A DNA stretch of 64,000 bases, taken from positions 1 through 64,000 of the forward strand of contig NZ_PDJI01000003.1 of NCBI RefSeq assembly GCF_002563695.1, written 5' to 3'. The position numbers and the translations under genes were made by a program. Numbering within the stretch: position 1 is the stretch's first letter; each line of letters begins with the position of its first letter. Of the stretch, positions 24,729 through 32,930 are shown piece after piece. This DNA is from Georgenia soli (GTDB lineage: Bacteria; Actinomycetota; Actinomycetes; Actinomycetales; Actinomycetaceae). The notes below the pieces were generated by a model. It did not search any database, had not been told where the DNA came from, and was given only the letters and a program-made list of their open reading frames with translations.

Positions 24729-26243
24729 ATGCAGCGCGACTACGTGATCGGCGTCGACTGCTCAACGACGGCGGCCAAGGCCGTGGTGTGGGACGCCTCC
24801 GGCACCGCGGTGTCGCAGGCACGTTTCAGCTTCGACCTGACCCACCCACGGCCCGGCTGGGGTGAGCAGGACGCCGAAGACTGGTGGTCGGCAACAGCAG
24901 CAGCGGTGCGCCGCGCAGTTCAGACGGTCGACGCTTCACGAGTAGCCGCCATGTGTGTGACGCACCAGCGCGAGACCTTTGTCTGCGTCGACTCCGGCGG
25001 CCGCCCACTGCGGCCAGCGATGCTTTGGATGGACACGCGAGCGGTCTCTGAGGTGGAAGAGCACGGCTCTGAGGACGTACACAAGACAACTGGCAAACCA
25101 CCGAACCCCACGCCGGCTTGGTACAAGCTCCTGTGGCTGCGCCGTCACGAGCCAGAGACTCTCTTGCGGGCTGCAGTGATCACGGACGTGCAGGGATTCC
25201 TTGTCCACCGACTCACTGGTCACTGGGCAACCTCATGGGCCAGCGCGGACCCGCTCGGCCTGGTCGACATGACGACTCAGGACTACCACGACACTCTTCT
25301 CGACGCGGCCGGCATCGCGCGAGAACAACTCCCCGAGCTGCATGCACCTGGGGCGGTCCTGGGCGAGCTCAGCAGCGAGGTCGCGCAGAGCCTCGGTCTG
25401 CCAAGCAATGTGCCGGTCGTCGCCGGCGTGGGCGACGGTCAGTCAGCGCAGCTGGGGGCCGGGATCACGGCACCCGGAGCGGCATACCTGAATCTCGGCT
25501 CAGGCATCGTCTCGGGCACGTACAGCCCCAACTACACCTACGGCATCGAGTACCGAACACTGTTCGCGGCTGTTCCGGGTGCATACACCCTGGAGACGTT
25601 CATCGGCGGTGGGACACACAACCTGACCTGGTTCGTGGACCGGTTCGCCGGCGTAGACACCCGCGCGCTCGGTCTACCGCTCGCGCCCGAGCAGATCCTC
25701 GAAACGGCGGCCGCATCACTCCCCCCCGGATCCGACGGCCTCATCGCCTTGCCCTACTGGACCGGAGCGCTGACACCGTACTGGGACCATCACGCGCGCG
25801 GCGCCCTGATCGGACTGACCGGGGCACACGGCAAGGCACACATGTACCGGGCACTTCTCGAAGGGCTCGCGTTCGAGCAGCGACTACTCACCGACGGGGC
25901 CGAGCGCGCGACCGGCGATCCGATACGGGCGGTCCTAACCATGGGAGGCGGGTCCCGCAGCGGGGTGTGGTGCCAAATTTTGGCCGATGTCATGCAGCGC
26001 CAGGTCGACGTGGTGCGCGAGCCAGAAAGCACCTGCCTTGGCGCAGGCATGCTGGCCGCCGCCGCGGTCGGACTTCACTCCAGCATTCCCGAGGCCGCAG
26101 CCGCGATGAGCGGCACCCGGGCGGCTTACGAACCAAACTCCGCACGCGCGTCCCGGTACGAGGAGCTGTACGAGGTCTATCGCGAGATCTACCCCGCACT
26201 CCGTGACGTGTACCGGCGCCTGTCCTCGGTGGCTCAGCGATGA
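24729..26243 (+). CDS. FGGY-family carbohydrate kinase (xylulokinase-like)
   Basis: 504 aa from ATG 24729, 2 nt after the AraM-like stop. The N-terminal phosphate-binding loop is YVIGVDCSTTAAKAVVWD. CVTHQRETFVCVD and LRPAMLWMDTRA follow, then the second-domain GVGDGQSAQLGAG and LTMGGGSRSGVWCQILAD. These are FGGY kinase signatures, closest in feel to xylulokinase-like members. It phosphorylates the imported polyol or a ketose. The island also has a GlpK-like kinase, so two phosphorylation steps or two substrates are expected. The next gene overlaps by 4 nt. Confidence 0.85.
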   Translation: MQRDYVIGVDCSTTAAKAVVWDASGTAVSQARFSFDLTHPRPGWGEQDAEDWWSATAAAVRRAVQTVDASRVAAMCVTHQRETFVCVDSGGRPLRPAMLWMDTRAVSEVEEHGSEDVHKTTGKPPNPTPAWYKLLWLRRHEPETLLRAAVITDVQGFLVHRLTGHWATSWASADPLGLVDMTTQDYHDTLLDAAGIAREQLPELHAPGAVLGELSSEVAQSLGLPSNVPVVAGVGDGQSAQLGAGITAPGAAYLNLGSGIVSGTYSPNYTYGIEYRTLFAAVPGAYTLETFIGGGTHNLTWFVDRFAGVDTRALGLPLAPEQILETAAASLPPGSDGLIALPYWTGALTPYWDHHARGALIGLTGAHGKAHMYRALLEGLAFEQRLLTDGAERATGDPIRAVLTMGGGSRSGVWCQILADVMQRQVDVVREPESTCLGAGMLAAAAVGLHSSIPEAAAAMSGTRAAYEPNSARASRYEELYEVYREIYPALRDVYRRLSSVAQR

Positions 26244-27124
26244 GCGCGCAACCTGGCCTGGCGCCCGCGACGGTGCGTACGTACGGCGGGTACCTGTTCG
26301 ACCTCGACGGGACGATCTACCTGGGCGACGAACTGCTCCCAGGAGCCTCCGAGCTCATCACCCGCCTTCGCGCAGCTGGACGCCAGACCTTGTTCCTGTC
26401 CAACAACCCCACGCGCGATCCCGAGATGTATGCGGCCAAGCTCGCCAAGCTCGGGATACCGACACCTGTCAGCCATGTTGTGAACCCGCTCGTGACGATG
26501 ACCGACTGGCTACTTCGCCATGCCCCAGGGGCGGGCGTCTTCGTGATCGGTGAGGAACCCCTGCAGCGCGCCATCGCCGCGGCAGGGTTCCGGCTGACCG
26601 ACGATCCCAGACAGATTGACGTTGTTGTCGCGAGCTATGACAGGGCCTTCGACTACCGGAAGCTTCAGATTGCATTCGATGCGCTGTGGCAGCACCGCCG
26701 CGCACGTCTTGTCACCACCAATCCTGACGCTTACTGCCCCCTTCCCGGTGGCCGGGGGGAGCCTGACGCAGCGGCCGTCGTCGCTGCAATCGAGGCATGC
26801 ACGGGCACGCGCTGCCAAGTCAATGTGGGTAAGCCCAGCCCTCTCATGCTCCATACCGCCTTGAGGGTTCTCGGCCTTGAGGCCACCGACTGCGTCATGG
26901 TCGGCGACCGCCTCTACACCGACATCGCCATGGCGGTGGACGCGGGCATCGACTCGGCACTCGTGCTCACGGGAGAGAGCACCCGGGAGACGGTCGAAGA
27001 TGCGCCCGCAGACCGGCGTCCGACGTACGTCCTTGAACGCATCGACGAGCTCCTTCAACCGCTGCAGGGATCGCTCGAAGACAGCCCGGCGGCCGCCGGT
27101 GCTGGACGCCCGACGACCGTCTAG
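26240..27124 (+). CDS. HAD-IIA sugar-phosphate phosphatase (AraL/NagD-like)
   Basis: 294 aa. HAD motif I is YLFDLDGTIYLG (Asp21 nucleophile, Asp23), motif II FLSNNPT, the C2A cap follows, motif III Lys is in NVGKPSPLM and motif IV is MVGDRLYTDI. Family members dephosphorylate sugar phosphates and pNPP with low specificity. AraL of the Bacillus arabinose operon sits next to AraM, and the same pair recurs here with a kinase between them. It may prevent accumulation of toxic phosphorylated intermediates. The start overlaps the kinase stop (ATGA). Confidence 0.85.
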   Translation: MSAQPGLAPATVRTYGGYLFDLDGTIYLGDELLPGASELITRLRAAGRQTLFLSNNPTRDPEMYAAKLAKLGIPTPVSHVVNPLVTMTDWLLRHAPGAGVFVIGEEPLQRAIAAAGFRLTDDPRQIDVVVASYDRAFDYRKLQIAFDALWQHRRARLVTTNPDAYCPLPGGRGEPDAAAVVAAIEACTGTRCQVNVGKPSPLMLHTALRVLGLEATDCVMVGDRLYTDIAMAVDAGIDSALVLTGESTRETVEDAPADRRPTYVLERIDELLQPLQGSLEDSPAAAGAGRPTTV

Positions 27125-27130
27125 GTTATG

Positions 27131-27147
27131 TTCAGTCATCCACTGAA
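27131..27147 (+). promoter_or_regulatory. Palindromic operator candidate before the E1alpha gene
   Basis: TTCAGT-CATCC-ACTGAA is a perfect 6-bp inverted repeat with 5-bp centre in the 46-bp gap before the E1alpha gene. Half-site spacing equals that of the palindrome at 20240. It may control a second transcription unit for the dehydrogenase complex. Confidence 0.4.
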
Positions 27148-27170
27148 TGTTTACCCAAGGGAGGGTGGTC

Positions 27171-28184
27171 ATGGGTCTAGCGCCAGAGGTGCTGCTCGAG
27201 ATGCAGCGACGGATGCTCCGCATCCGCGGATTCGATGAGCGCGCGTCGAAGATGGTCAAGCGCGGCTTCATCCCGGGGACGGTGCACACCTCGATCGGGC
27301 AAGAGGCTCAGGTCGTGGGCGCGTGCATGGCTCTCGGCGAGTCCGACTACATGACGGGGAACCACCGTTCGCACGGCCACCCGATCGGGAAGGGCTCTCC
27401 GCTTGGTCCGCTGATGGCTGAGCTTGTCGGCAAGTCCGGCGGTGTCTGCGGCGGCAAGGGTGGGTCGTTGCACCTTGCGGACTTCTCGGTGGGCTCGCTC
27501 GGCGAGTCGGGCATCGTGGGGTCATCGATCCCGATTGCGGTGGGTGCCGGTCTTTCTGCGAGCGTTCTCGGCAACAAGCGCGTTTCGCTGGCTTTCTTCG
27601 GCGATGGTGCCGCTAATCAGGGGTGCCTGTACGAGGGTATGAACCTCGCTGGCGTGTGGAAGTTGCCCGTGGTGTTCCTGTGCGAGAACAACCAGTACGC
27701 CCTGTCTACCCCTGCCCACACCGTTACCTCCGGAGTGATTGCCGAGCGTGCCGCTGGGTTCGGCATGCCCGGAGTCCGGGTGGAGGACGGTCAGGACGTG
27801 CTCGCCGTGTACGAGGCGGTCAACACTGCGGTGGAGCGGGCGCGGGCTGGTGAGGGGCCCTCCCTGGTGGAGGTTGTGACCTACCGGTTCCACGAGCACT
27901 CCGAGGGCCTACGACTGGGAACTGACTACCGGGACGCCGAGGAGAAGGCGGCGTGGCTGCAGCGTGACCCGATCGTCCTCTTCCGCCGTTGGCTCGCCGA
28001 GAACGGGGTGGCCTCCGACGCCGAGCTTGATGCTCTTGAGGCCGAGGTTGCCGCGGAGGTGGACGCCGCCGAGGCGTTCGCCAAGGACTCGCCCTACCCC
28101 GACCCGGCGATGGCGTTCGCCGACCTGTACACCGAGCCGGTGCCAATTCGCGGCGCCGTTGAGCTGATCGGAGCACCCGCATGA
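27171..28184 (+). CDS. 2-oxoacid/acetoin dehydrogenase E1 alpha subunit
   Basis: 337 aa from ATG 27171 with AAGGGAGGG before it. The thiamine diphosphate motif runs from FFGDGAANQG (residues 142-151) to ENNQYALS. GNHRSHGHPIGKG, GGKGGSLHLAD and FHEHSEGLRLGTDYRD are E1alpha signatures of acetoin and branched-chain types. With E1beta it decarboxylates a 2-oxo acid or cleaves an alpha-hydroxyketone and passes the acyl group to a lipoyl domain. Acetoin dehydrogenase (AcoA) is the nearest resemblance by eye, but no acetoin genes surround it. The context suggests a ketose-like or aldolase-derived substrate. Confidence 0.85.
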   Translation: MGLAPEVLLEMQRRMLRIRGFDERASKMVKRGFIPGTVHTSIGQEAQVVGACMALGESDYMTGNHRSHGHPIGKGSPLGPLMAELVGKSGGVCGGKGGSLHLADFSVGSLGESGIVGSSIPIAVGAGLSASVLGNKRVSLAFFGDGAANQGCLYEGMNLAGVWKLPVVFLCENNQYALSTPAHTVTSGVIAERAAGFGMPGVRVEDGQDVLAVYEAVNTAVERARAGEGPSLVEVVTYRFHEHSEGLRLGTDYRDAEEKAAWLQRDPIVLFRRWLAENGVASDAELDALEAEVAAEVDAAEAFAKDSPYPDPAMAFADLYTEPVPIRGAVELIGAPA

Positions 28185-29176
28185 CGGTCATGAGCTACCT
28201 GGGCGCCATCGGAGCGGCCCAGCGTGAAGCGATGGAAGCCGACGAGCGAGTCGTCATCATCGGAGAAGACGTCGAGGCCAACGTCTATGGCACCACGGGT
28301 GCCGGCAAGTCCCGTCGGGACAAGGGCGACTTCCTGGAGATGTTCGGACGTAACCGGATCCGCAACACGCCGATCTCTGAAGAGGTCATCGTGGGCGCCG
28401 CCGCAGGTGCGGCGATGACGGGCCTGCGCCCGATCGTTGACCTCTCCTATTCGTCGTTCCTGTACATGGCGATGGACCAGTTCGTAAACCAGGTCGCCAA
28501 GAACCGGTACATGTTCGGCGGTCAGGCCTCGCTGCCGGTGGTGTTCCGTTCGGCGATGTTCTACGGCCTGAACACTGGCGCACACCACTCCGACCGGCCA
28601 TACCCCATGTTTATGAATGTCCCGGGCCTGAAGATCATCGCTCCCGCCTCACCCAGCGACGCGAAGGGCCTGCTGCGCTCCGCCGTGGACTCTGAGGACC
28701 CGGTGCTCACCTTCGAGGCGTGCCCGCTGTGGGGCATGAAGGAGGAGGTTGACGAAGCGGAGTACCGCATCCCGCTTGGGGTGGCCCGCACCGTCCGTCC
28801 GGGAAGTGACGTGACGGTCGTCGCCATCTCTTCAGCCGTGCCGGAGGCAGTTCGCGCGGCCGACGCCCTGGCGGAGGACGGCATCTCGGTGGAGGTCATC
28901 GACCCCCGCACGCTCGTCCCCCTGGACACAGATGCCGTGCTGGAGTCGGTAGCCCGGACCGGCCGGCTCGTCGTGGCCGATCCGGCACACCGCACATGCT
29001 CGGCCGCGGCGGAGATTTCCGCGGTCGTGGCGGAGGACGCGTTCGACGCCCTCAAGGCGCCCATCGTCCGAGTCACGACACCTGACACCCAGATCCCGTT
29101 CAGCCCGGCTCTTGAGAAGCAGCTTTACCCCAACAGGGACAACATCGCCGCCGCCGTGCGGCGCGTGCTCGGCTGA
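28181..29176 (+). CDS. 2-oxoacid/acetoin dehydrogenase E1 beta subunit
   Basis: 331 aa, start overlapping E1alpha by 4 nt. The Pyr-domain signature is VVIIGEDVEANVYG, then RIRNTPISEEVIVGAAAGAAMTGLRPIVDLSYSSF with the conserved Glu that activates thiamine. A transketolase C-terminal domain is present (SDVTVVAISSAVPEAVRAADAL, VEVIDPRTLVPLD). It forms the alpha2beta2 E1 with the preceding gene. It resembles AcoB/BkdB. The next gene, after 30 nt, is the second free lipoyl protein. Confidence 0.87.
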   Translation: MTVMSYLGAIGAAQREAMEADERVVIIGEDVEANVYGTTGAGKSRRDKGDFLEMFGRNRIRNTPISEEVIVGAAAGAAMTGLRPIVDLSYSSFLYMAMDQFVNQVAKNRYMFGGQASLPVVFRSAMFYGLNTGAHHSDRPYPMFMNVPGLKIIAPASPSDAKGLLRSAVDSEDPVLTFEACPLWGMKEEVDEAEYRIPLGVARTVRPGSDVTVVAISSAVPEAVRAADALAEDGISVEVIDPRTLVPLDTDAVLESVARTGRLVVADPAHRTCSAAAEISAVVAEDAFDALKAPIVRVTTPDTQIPFSPALEKQLYPNRDNIAAAVRRVLG

Positions 29177-29206
29177 CCAACACAACGAGAAAGAAGGAAC
29201 GATCAC

Positions 29207-29449
29207 ATGGCTGAAGTTGAGGTCCTGCTGCCCCAGTGGGGCATGGGCATGAGCGAAGGCACCATCACCGCCTGGCTGAAGAACGTCGGCGACGCGGTCA
29301 CCGAAGACGAAGACCTCGCAGAGATCGAGGCCGAGAAGGTCGAGGAATGCCTCGAGGCCCCCGCCACCGGCATCCTCACCAAGATCCTCGTCCAGACCGG
29401 AGAGACCGTCGAGGTCCGCACCCCGATCGCCATCATCGAAACCGAGTAG
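29207..29449 (+). CDS. Stand-alone lipoyl-domain protein, copy 2
   Basis: 80 aa, differing from copy 1 (20301) only at residue 29 (Asp for Glu) and the last residue. DNA differs at about six of 240 positions, mostly silent, so the copies are recent or kept alike by gene conversion. Lys44 in EIEAEKVEE is the lipoylation site. AGAAAGAAGGAACG before the ATG serves as ribosome site. Placed right after E1beta, where a full E2 would normally be. Two gene doses may balance carrier supply for two units. Confidence 0.88.
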   Translation: MAEVEVLLPQWGMGMSEGTITAWLKNVGDAVTEDEDLAEIEAEKVEECLEAPATGILTKILVQTGETVEVRTPIAIIETE

Positions 29450-29504
29450 CGGTCGCCATCATCGAGATCGCATAGCCCACCAGTCCAACTGACGGAGAAG
29501 AACC

Positions 29505-31037
29505 ATGACTCGCTACGTCCTCGCCATCGACGAAGGCTCATCCAGCGCCCGTGCGGTTCTGGTCGACCTCGACGGCCGGGTCGTGGCCGAGGCGCGCAAT
29601 GAACTCCAGCTGCTCATGCCGCACCCGGGGTGGGTCGAGCTAGACCCGCTCGCGGTCTGGGACGCCGTTCACCGCAGCGTTCTCGCTGTCATGGACAGGA
29701 CTGGTGCAACGGTGAGGGATCTTGTGGCGGTGGGCGTGACCACGCACCGAGAAACCGTCGTGGTCTGGGACCGGACGAGCGGACAGCCGGTGCACAACGC
29801 GATCATGTGGTCGTCGAAGCAGACCGACGGCATCGTGCAACGCTGGTCGTCACAGGGGCTCGATGAGGCTTTCCGCACCCGGACCGGGCTGCGCAATGAT
29901 TCCTTCTTCACCGCAGCCAAGCTGGCGTGGTTGATGGAGAACGTCCCTGGAGCGCGCCAGCGCGCCGAAAGGGGCGAACTTGCCGCGGGAACGATCGACT
30001 CTTGGATCCTGTGGAACCTCACCGGCGGGCAGGTCCACCTGACCGACCACAGCGAGGCTTCACGCACCGCGCTGTTCAACCTGGCAAACCTCGAGTGGGA
30101 TGAAGAGCTCTGCCGCGCATGCGGAATTCCCACCGAGCTCCTGGCGCCGGCAAGGCCCTCGGACAGCCACTTCGGCGAGGCCGCTGCCGCCGTGTTCGGC
30201 GGTCGCGGCGCCGGGGTCCCAATCACAGCAGTGCTCGGTGACCAGCAGGCCGGGATGATCGGCCAGGCCGGATTCGGAGCCGGCACCGCGAAGAACACCT
30301 ACGGCACGACCGGAGTGCTCAGCGCCAACTGCGGCAGCCAACCGGTGCTGATCGACGGCCTGACCTCGAGCGTCCTGTGGACGCTCAACGGGCAGACCGC
30401 GTACCAGGCCGAAGGTGTGGCTTTCCACAGCGGTCAGACAGTGCAGTGGTTGCGGGACAAGCTGCGGCTGTTCGGTCCCGGCGATGACGTCGAGGCAATC
30501 GCAAGGAGCGTTCCCGACTCCGGCGGCGTGTACCTGGTGCCGGCCTTTGCGGGGATGTGTGCGCCGTGGTGGGCACGGAATGCTCGAGGCAGCGTTGTGG
30601 GCCTGACGTTGGAAACGTCCGCCGAGCATGTCGTGCGCGCGGGTCTGGAAGCGCTTGCGTACCAGACGCGGGACATCGTGGACGCGTTTGTCGCCGGCGG
30701 CATGAACGTCAGCGAACTGAAGGTTGACGGCGGTGCGGCCCGGAACAACCTGATGTGCCAGTTCCAGGCCGACATTCTCGGCATCCCCGTGGTGCGTCCC
30801 GTCGAGCTCGAGCGCACCGCTCTAGGAATCGCATACGTGGCCGGAGCTGGGGTTGGCGTGTGGAAGATCCCCGATGACGTGGAGGCGGGCTGGTCCGTCG
30901 ACCGCGTCTTCGAACCACAGATGCCGGTTGACCGCCGCGAAGAACTTTACGTCGGATGGCTCGAAGCAATCAGCACCGTGGGTGCGCAACAGAAGACATC
31001 ACAGACTCTTGAGGAGACACATCATGGCTTGGGGTAA
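29505..31037 (+). CDS. Glycerol kinase-like FGGY kinase
   Basis: 510 aa. YVLAIDEGSSSARAVLVD (phosphate loop), GVTTHRETVVVWDRTSGQPVHNAIMW, then LGDQQAGMIGQAGFGAGTAKNTYGTTG and KVDGGAARNNLMCQFQADILGIPVVRP match glycerol kinase order and length. GlpK has GITNQRET where this has GVTTHRET, which could reflect a different polyol. It would supply a polyol phosphate to the GlpD-like enzyme. The reading frame runs 14 nt into the next gene, so coupling is tight. Confidence 0.82.
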   Translation: MTRYVLAIDEGSSSARAVLVDLDGRVVAEARNELQLLMPHPGWVELDPLAVWDAVHRSVLAVMDRTGATVRDLVAVGVTTHRETVVVWDRTSGQPVHNAIMWSSKQTDGIVQRWSSQGLDEAFRTRTGLRNDSFFTAAKLAWLMENVPGARQRAERGELAAGTIDSWILWNLTGGQVHLTDHSEASRTALFNLANLEWDEELCRACGIPTELLAPARPSDSHFGEAAAAVFGGRGAGVPITAVLGDQQAGMIGQAGFGAGTAKNTYGTTGVLSANCGSQPVLIDGLTSSVLWTLNGQTAYQAEGVAFHSGQTVQWLRDKLRLFGPGDDVEAIARSVPDSGGVYLVPAFAGMCAPWWARNARGSVVGLTLETSAEHVVRAGLEALAYQTRDIVDAFVAGGMNVSELKVDGGAARNNLMCQFQADILGIPVVRPVELERTALGIAYVAGAGVGVWKIPDDVEAGWSVDRVFEPQMPVDRREELYVGWLEAISTVGAQQKTSQTLEETHHGLG

Positions 31038-31881
31038 CCCCATGGAGATCATCGACCGCGCGGTGCGCGGCGGTTACGCGGTCGGCGCGTTCAACATGCA
31101 CAACCTGGAGACGACACAAGCTCTGGTGCGCGCCGCCGAGCAGGCCAACTCGCCTGTCTTCCTGCAGGTCGGTAGGGCCATTGTTCCCCATCGGGGTCTG
31201 CGGGCCGCGTACGAGATGACCCGGCGCGTGGCCGAAGAGAGCGACGCCGAGCTCGTCATCCACCTCGACCACGGGCCGCTTGAGGAGGTGTACGAGGCGA
31301 TCAAGCTCGGCTTTCACTCCGTCATGTTCGACGGCGCCCACCTGCCGTTCGAGGAGAACATCAAGGTGACTCGTCGGGTGGTCGAGGTCGCACACGACTT
31401 CGGCATCCCTGTTGAGGCAGAGCTCGGCAAGATCCCGGACGCTGACGAGCAGGTCGACTGGTCCTCGTACTACACCGACGTCGCGCAGGCGGAGCGTTTC
31501 GTCGCGGAAACCGGCGTCGACCTCCTCGCCGTATCGGTGGGCATCGTCCACGGCGTGCCGATGTCCTCCCCCCAGCCGCTCGACATCGAGCGCATCGAGA
31601 AGATTCGCGAGGTCACCGGTATCCCGCTCGTGCTGCACGGCGCCTCTGGTGTCCCCGAGTCGGAGATCCGAGCGGCCCTGGCTGCCGGCGTGCACAAGTT
31701 CAACGCCGACACTGACCTGCGCCACGCCTTCCGCGCCGGCATGGAGGCCGTGTGGAGCGAGGGAGACCGTCAGCTCGAGGAGGCGATGGCGGAAGGGCGC
31801 GAACGGATGATCGCCGCCACAGTCGAGAAGATGCGGCTCTACGGCTGCGCAGACGCAGCTTCGCTGGCGGCAGCAGCATGA
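31024..31881 (+). CDS. Class II ketose-bisphosphate aldolase family protein
   Basis: 285 aa from ATG 31024, with GAGGAGACA before it, inside the end of the kinase gene. Zinc-site motifs are VIHLDHGPLEEVYEAIKLGFHSVMFDGAHLP (residues 78 on), AVSVGIVHG and LVLHGASGVPESEI, then KFNADTDLRHAF. These place it with FbaA, KbaY/GatY and related aldolases, which cut ketose (bis)phosphates to DHAP and an aldehyde. The GKIPDADEQVDWSSYYTDVAQAERFV segment resembles tagatose-bisphosphate and related enzymes. It gives the island a C-C cleavage step. The substrate is not known. Confidence 0.85.
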   Translation: MAWGNPMEIIDRAVRGGYAVGAFNMHNLETTQALVRAAEQANSPVFLQVGRAIVPHRGLRAAYEMTRRVAEESDAELVIHLDHGPLEEVYEAIKLGFHSVMFDGAHLPFEENIKVTRRVVEVAHDFGIPVEAELGKIPDADEQVDWSSYYTDVAQAERFVAETGVDLLAVSVGIVHGVPMSSPQPLDIERIEKIREVTGIPLVLHGASGVPESEIRAALAAGVHKFNADTDLRHAFRAGMEAVWSEGDRQLEEAMAEGRERMIAATVEKMRLYGCADAASLAAAA

Positions 31882-32546
31882 CAACGACGCTCGCGCTCGA
31901 AGGAACCACGCAGCCGCTGAAGGGCATCCGCCGCACGACATCCCGCCGCATGGTCACGGCATGGCAGGCGCCCGTCTTTCACCTCACCGTCGCGGTCGAC
32001 ATGACCGATGCCCTGGCGGTCAAGGAGCGGGCGCCGGGGGCTACCGTTACCGACGCACTGCTGGCCGCCTGTGGTGCCGCGCTGCAGCAAACGCCGGCGG
32101 TGAACGCACACTATGGCGACGAAGCAGTGACGCTCTTCGACCAGGTCAACATCGGCATCGCTGTGGCGACCGATGCCGGCCTTGTGGTCCCGGTCGTCCA
32201 CGACGTGCCGAGCAAGGACCTCGAAGAGTTGGCCACCAGCCGACGGGATGTGGTCGAACGCGCCCGCAGCGGATCGTTGAGCATGGCGGACGTAGTGGGT
32301 GGGACCTTCACCGTCTCGAATCTCGGCATGCTCGGTGTCGACAGGTTCGACGCCATCCTCAACGTGCCACAGGTTGCCATCCTGGCCGTTGGCCGCACAG
32401 AGCACCGCCAGGTCTGGAACGACGGTGCCCCGCAGTGGCTTCCGTTGGCGGAGATGACGCTGACCTGTGATCACCGAGCGGTTGACGGCGCCACGGGCGC
32501 ACAGTTCCTGACCAAGCTCAAGGCGGCCCTGGAGTCGGGTAGGTGA
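31878..32546 (+). CDS. E2 acyltransferase catalytic core without lipoyl domain
   Basis: 222 aa. The sequence begins almost at the catalytic fold ([33 protein letters not shown]). [55 protein letters not shown] and the active site DHRAVDG (His199, Asp203) follow. Normal E2 proteins of about 400-550 aa carry one or more lipoyl domains and an E1/E3-binding domain in front. Both are absent. The separate 80-aa lipoyl proteins probably supply the missing arm. It is coupled to the aldolase by a 4-nt overlap and to a lipA fragment by the next overlap. Confidence 0.87.
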   Translation: MTTTLALEGTTQPLKGIRRTTSRRMVTAWQAPVFHLTVAVDMTDALAVKERAPGATVTDALLAACGAALQQTPAVNAHYGDEAVTLFDQVNIGIAVATDAGLVVPVVHDVPSKDLEELATSRRDVVERARSGSLSMADVVGGTFTVSNLGMLGVDRFDAILNVPQVAILAVGRTEHRQVWNDGAPQWLPLAEMTLTCDHRAVDGATGAQFLTKLKAALESGR

Positions 32547-32629
32547 CCATCGCGCCGGAGGGGCGCCGGCTCTTGCGGGTCGAGGCACGCAATGCCGAAA
32601 CACCGATCGAGAAGAAACCTGAGTGGATG
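32543..32629 (+). pseudogene. lipA: Lipoyl synthase (lipA) cut off after 29 codons
   Basis: GTG 32543 overlaps the E2 stop and starts [20 protein letters not shown] then KKPEWM. This is the characteristic N-terminus of actinobacterial lipoyl synthase (APEGR+LLR+EARN+TPIE+KPEW). After the EW the sequence is unrelated, and the frame ends at 32725 with no radical-SAM CxxxCxxC. The operon thus once ended with its own lipoyl synthase, removed by the rearrangement that brought in the scar region. The chromosomal lipA must serve now. Confidence 0.75.
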
Positions 32630-32930
32630 TTTCCCTGGTGGCAAGCGAGCAGAACACCGTTACCGAGTTCGAGCAGTCTCCGCGGACCGGGACGATCGCC
32701 GTGCGGGAAGAGGCGAAGCAGGTGACCCAGTTCGAATCCTGGCTGCGCGGCCGCGGGCATGAGGTTCGGCGGGTCCGGATCAAGGTGCCGGGAGCGCCAC
32801 ACGTTGGTCACCGACTCCTACGACGTCACCGGGAACGTCCTCTACGAGGCGAAGAGCAGCGTCGATCGCGCGACAGTCCGTCTGGGGGTCGGCCAGGTGT
32901 TCGACTACTTTCGGAGTAGCTATCTCGGCC
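32623..32930 (+). pseudogene. Remnant of a PD-(D/E)XK nuclease-like gene
   Basis: Two overlapping frames together read [41 protein letters not shown], then in the next frame TLVTDSYDVTGNVLYEAKSS, VDRATVRLGVGQVFDYFR. The order D...ExK (TDSYD, YEAK) and QVFDYFR are typical of the C-terminal nuclease domain of actinobacterial HNH/McrA-like restriction proteins. The frame changes near 32795, and neither the N-terminal domain nor an end is present. It is a broken fragment joined directly to the lipA stump. Confidence 0.6.
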
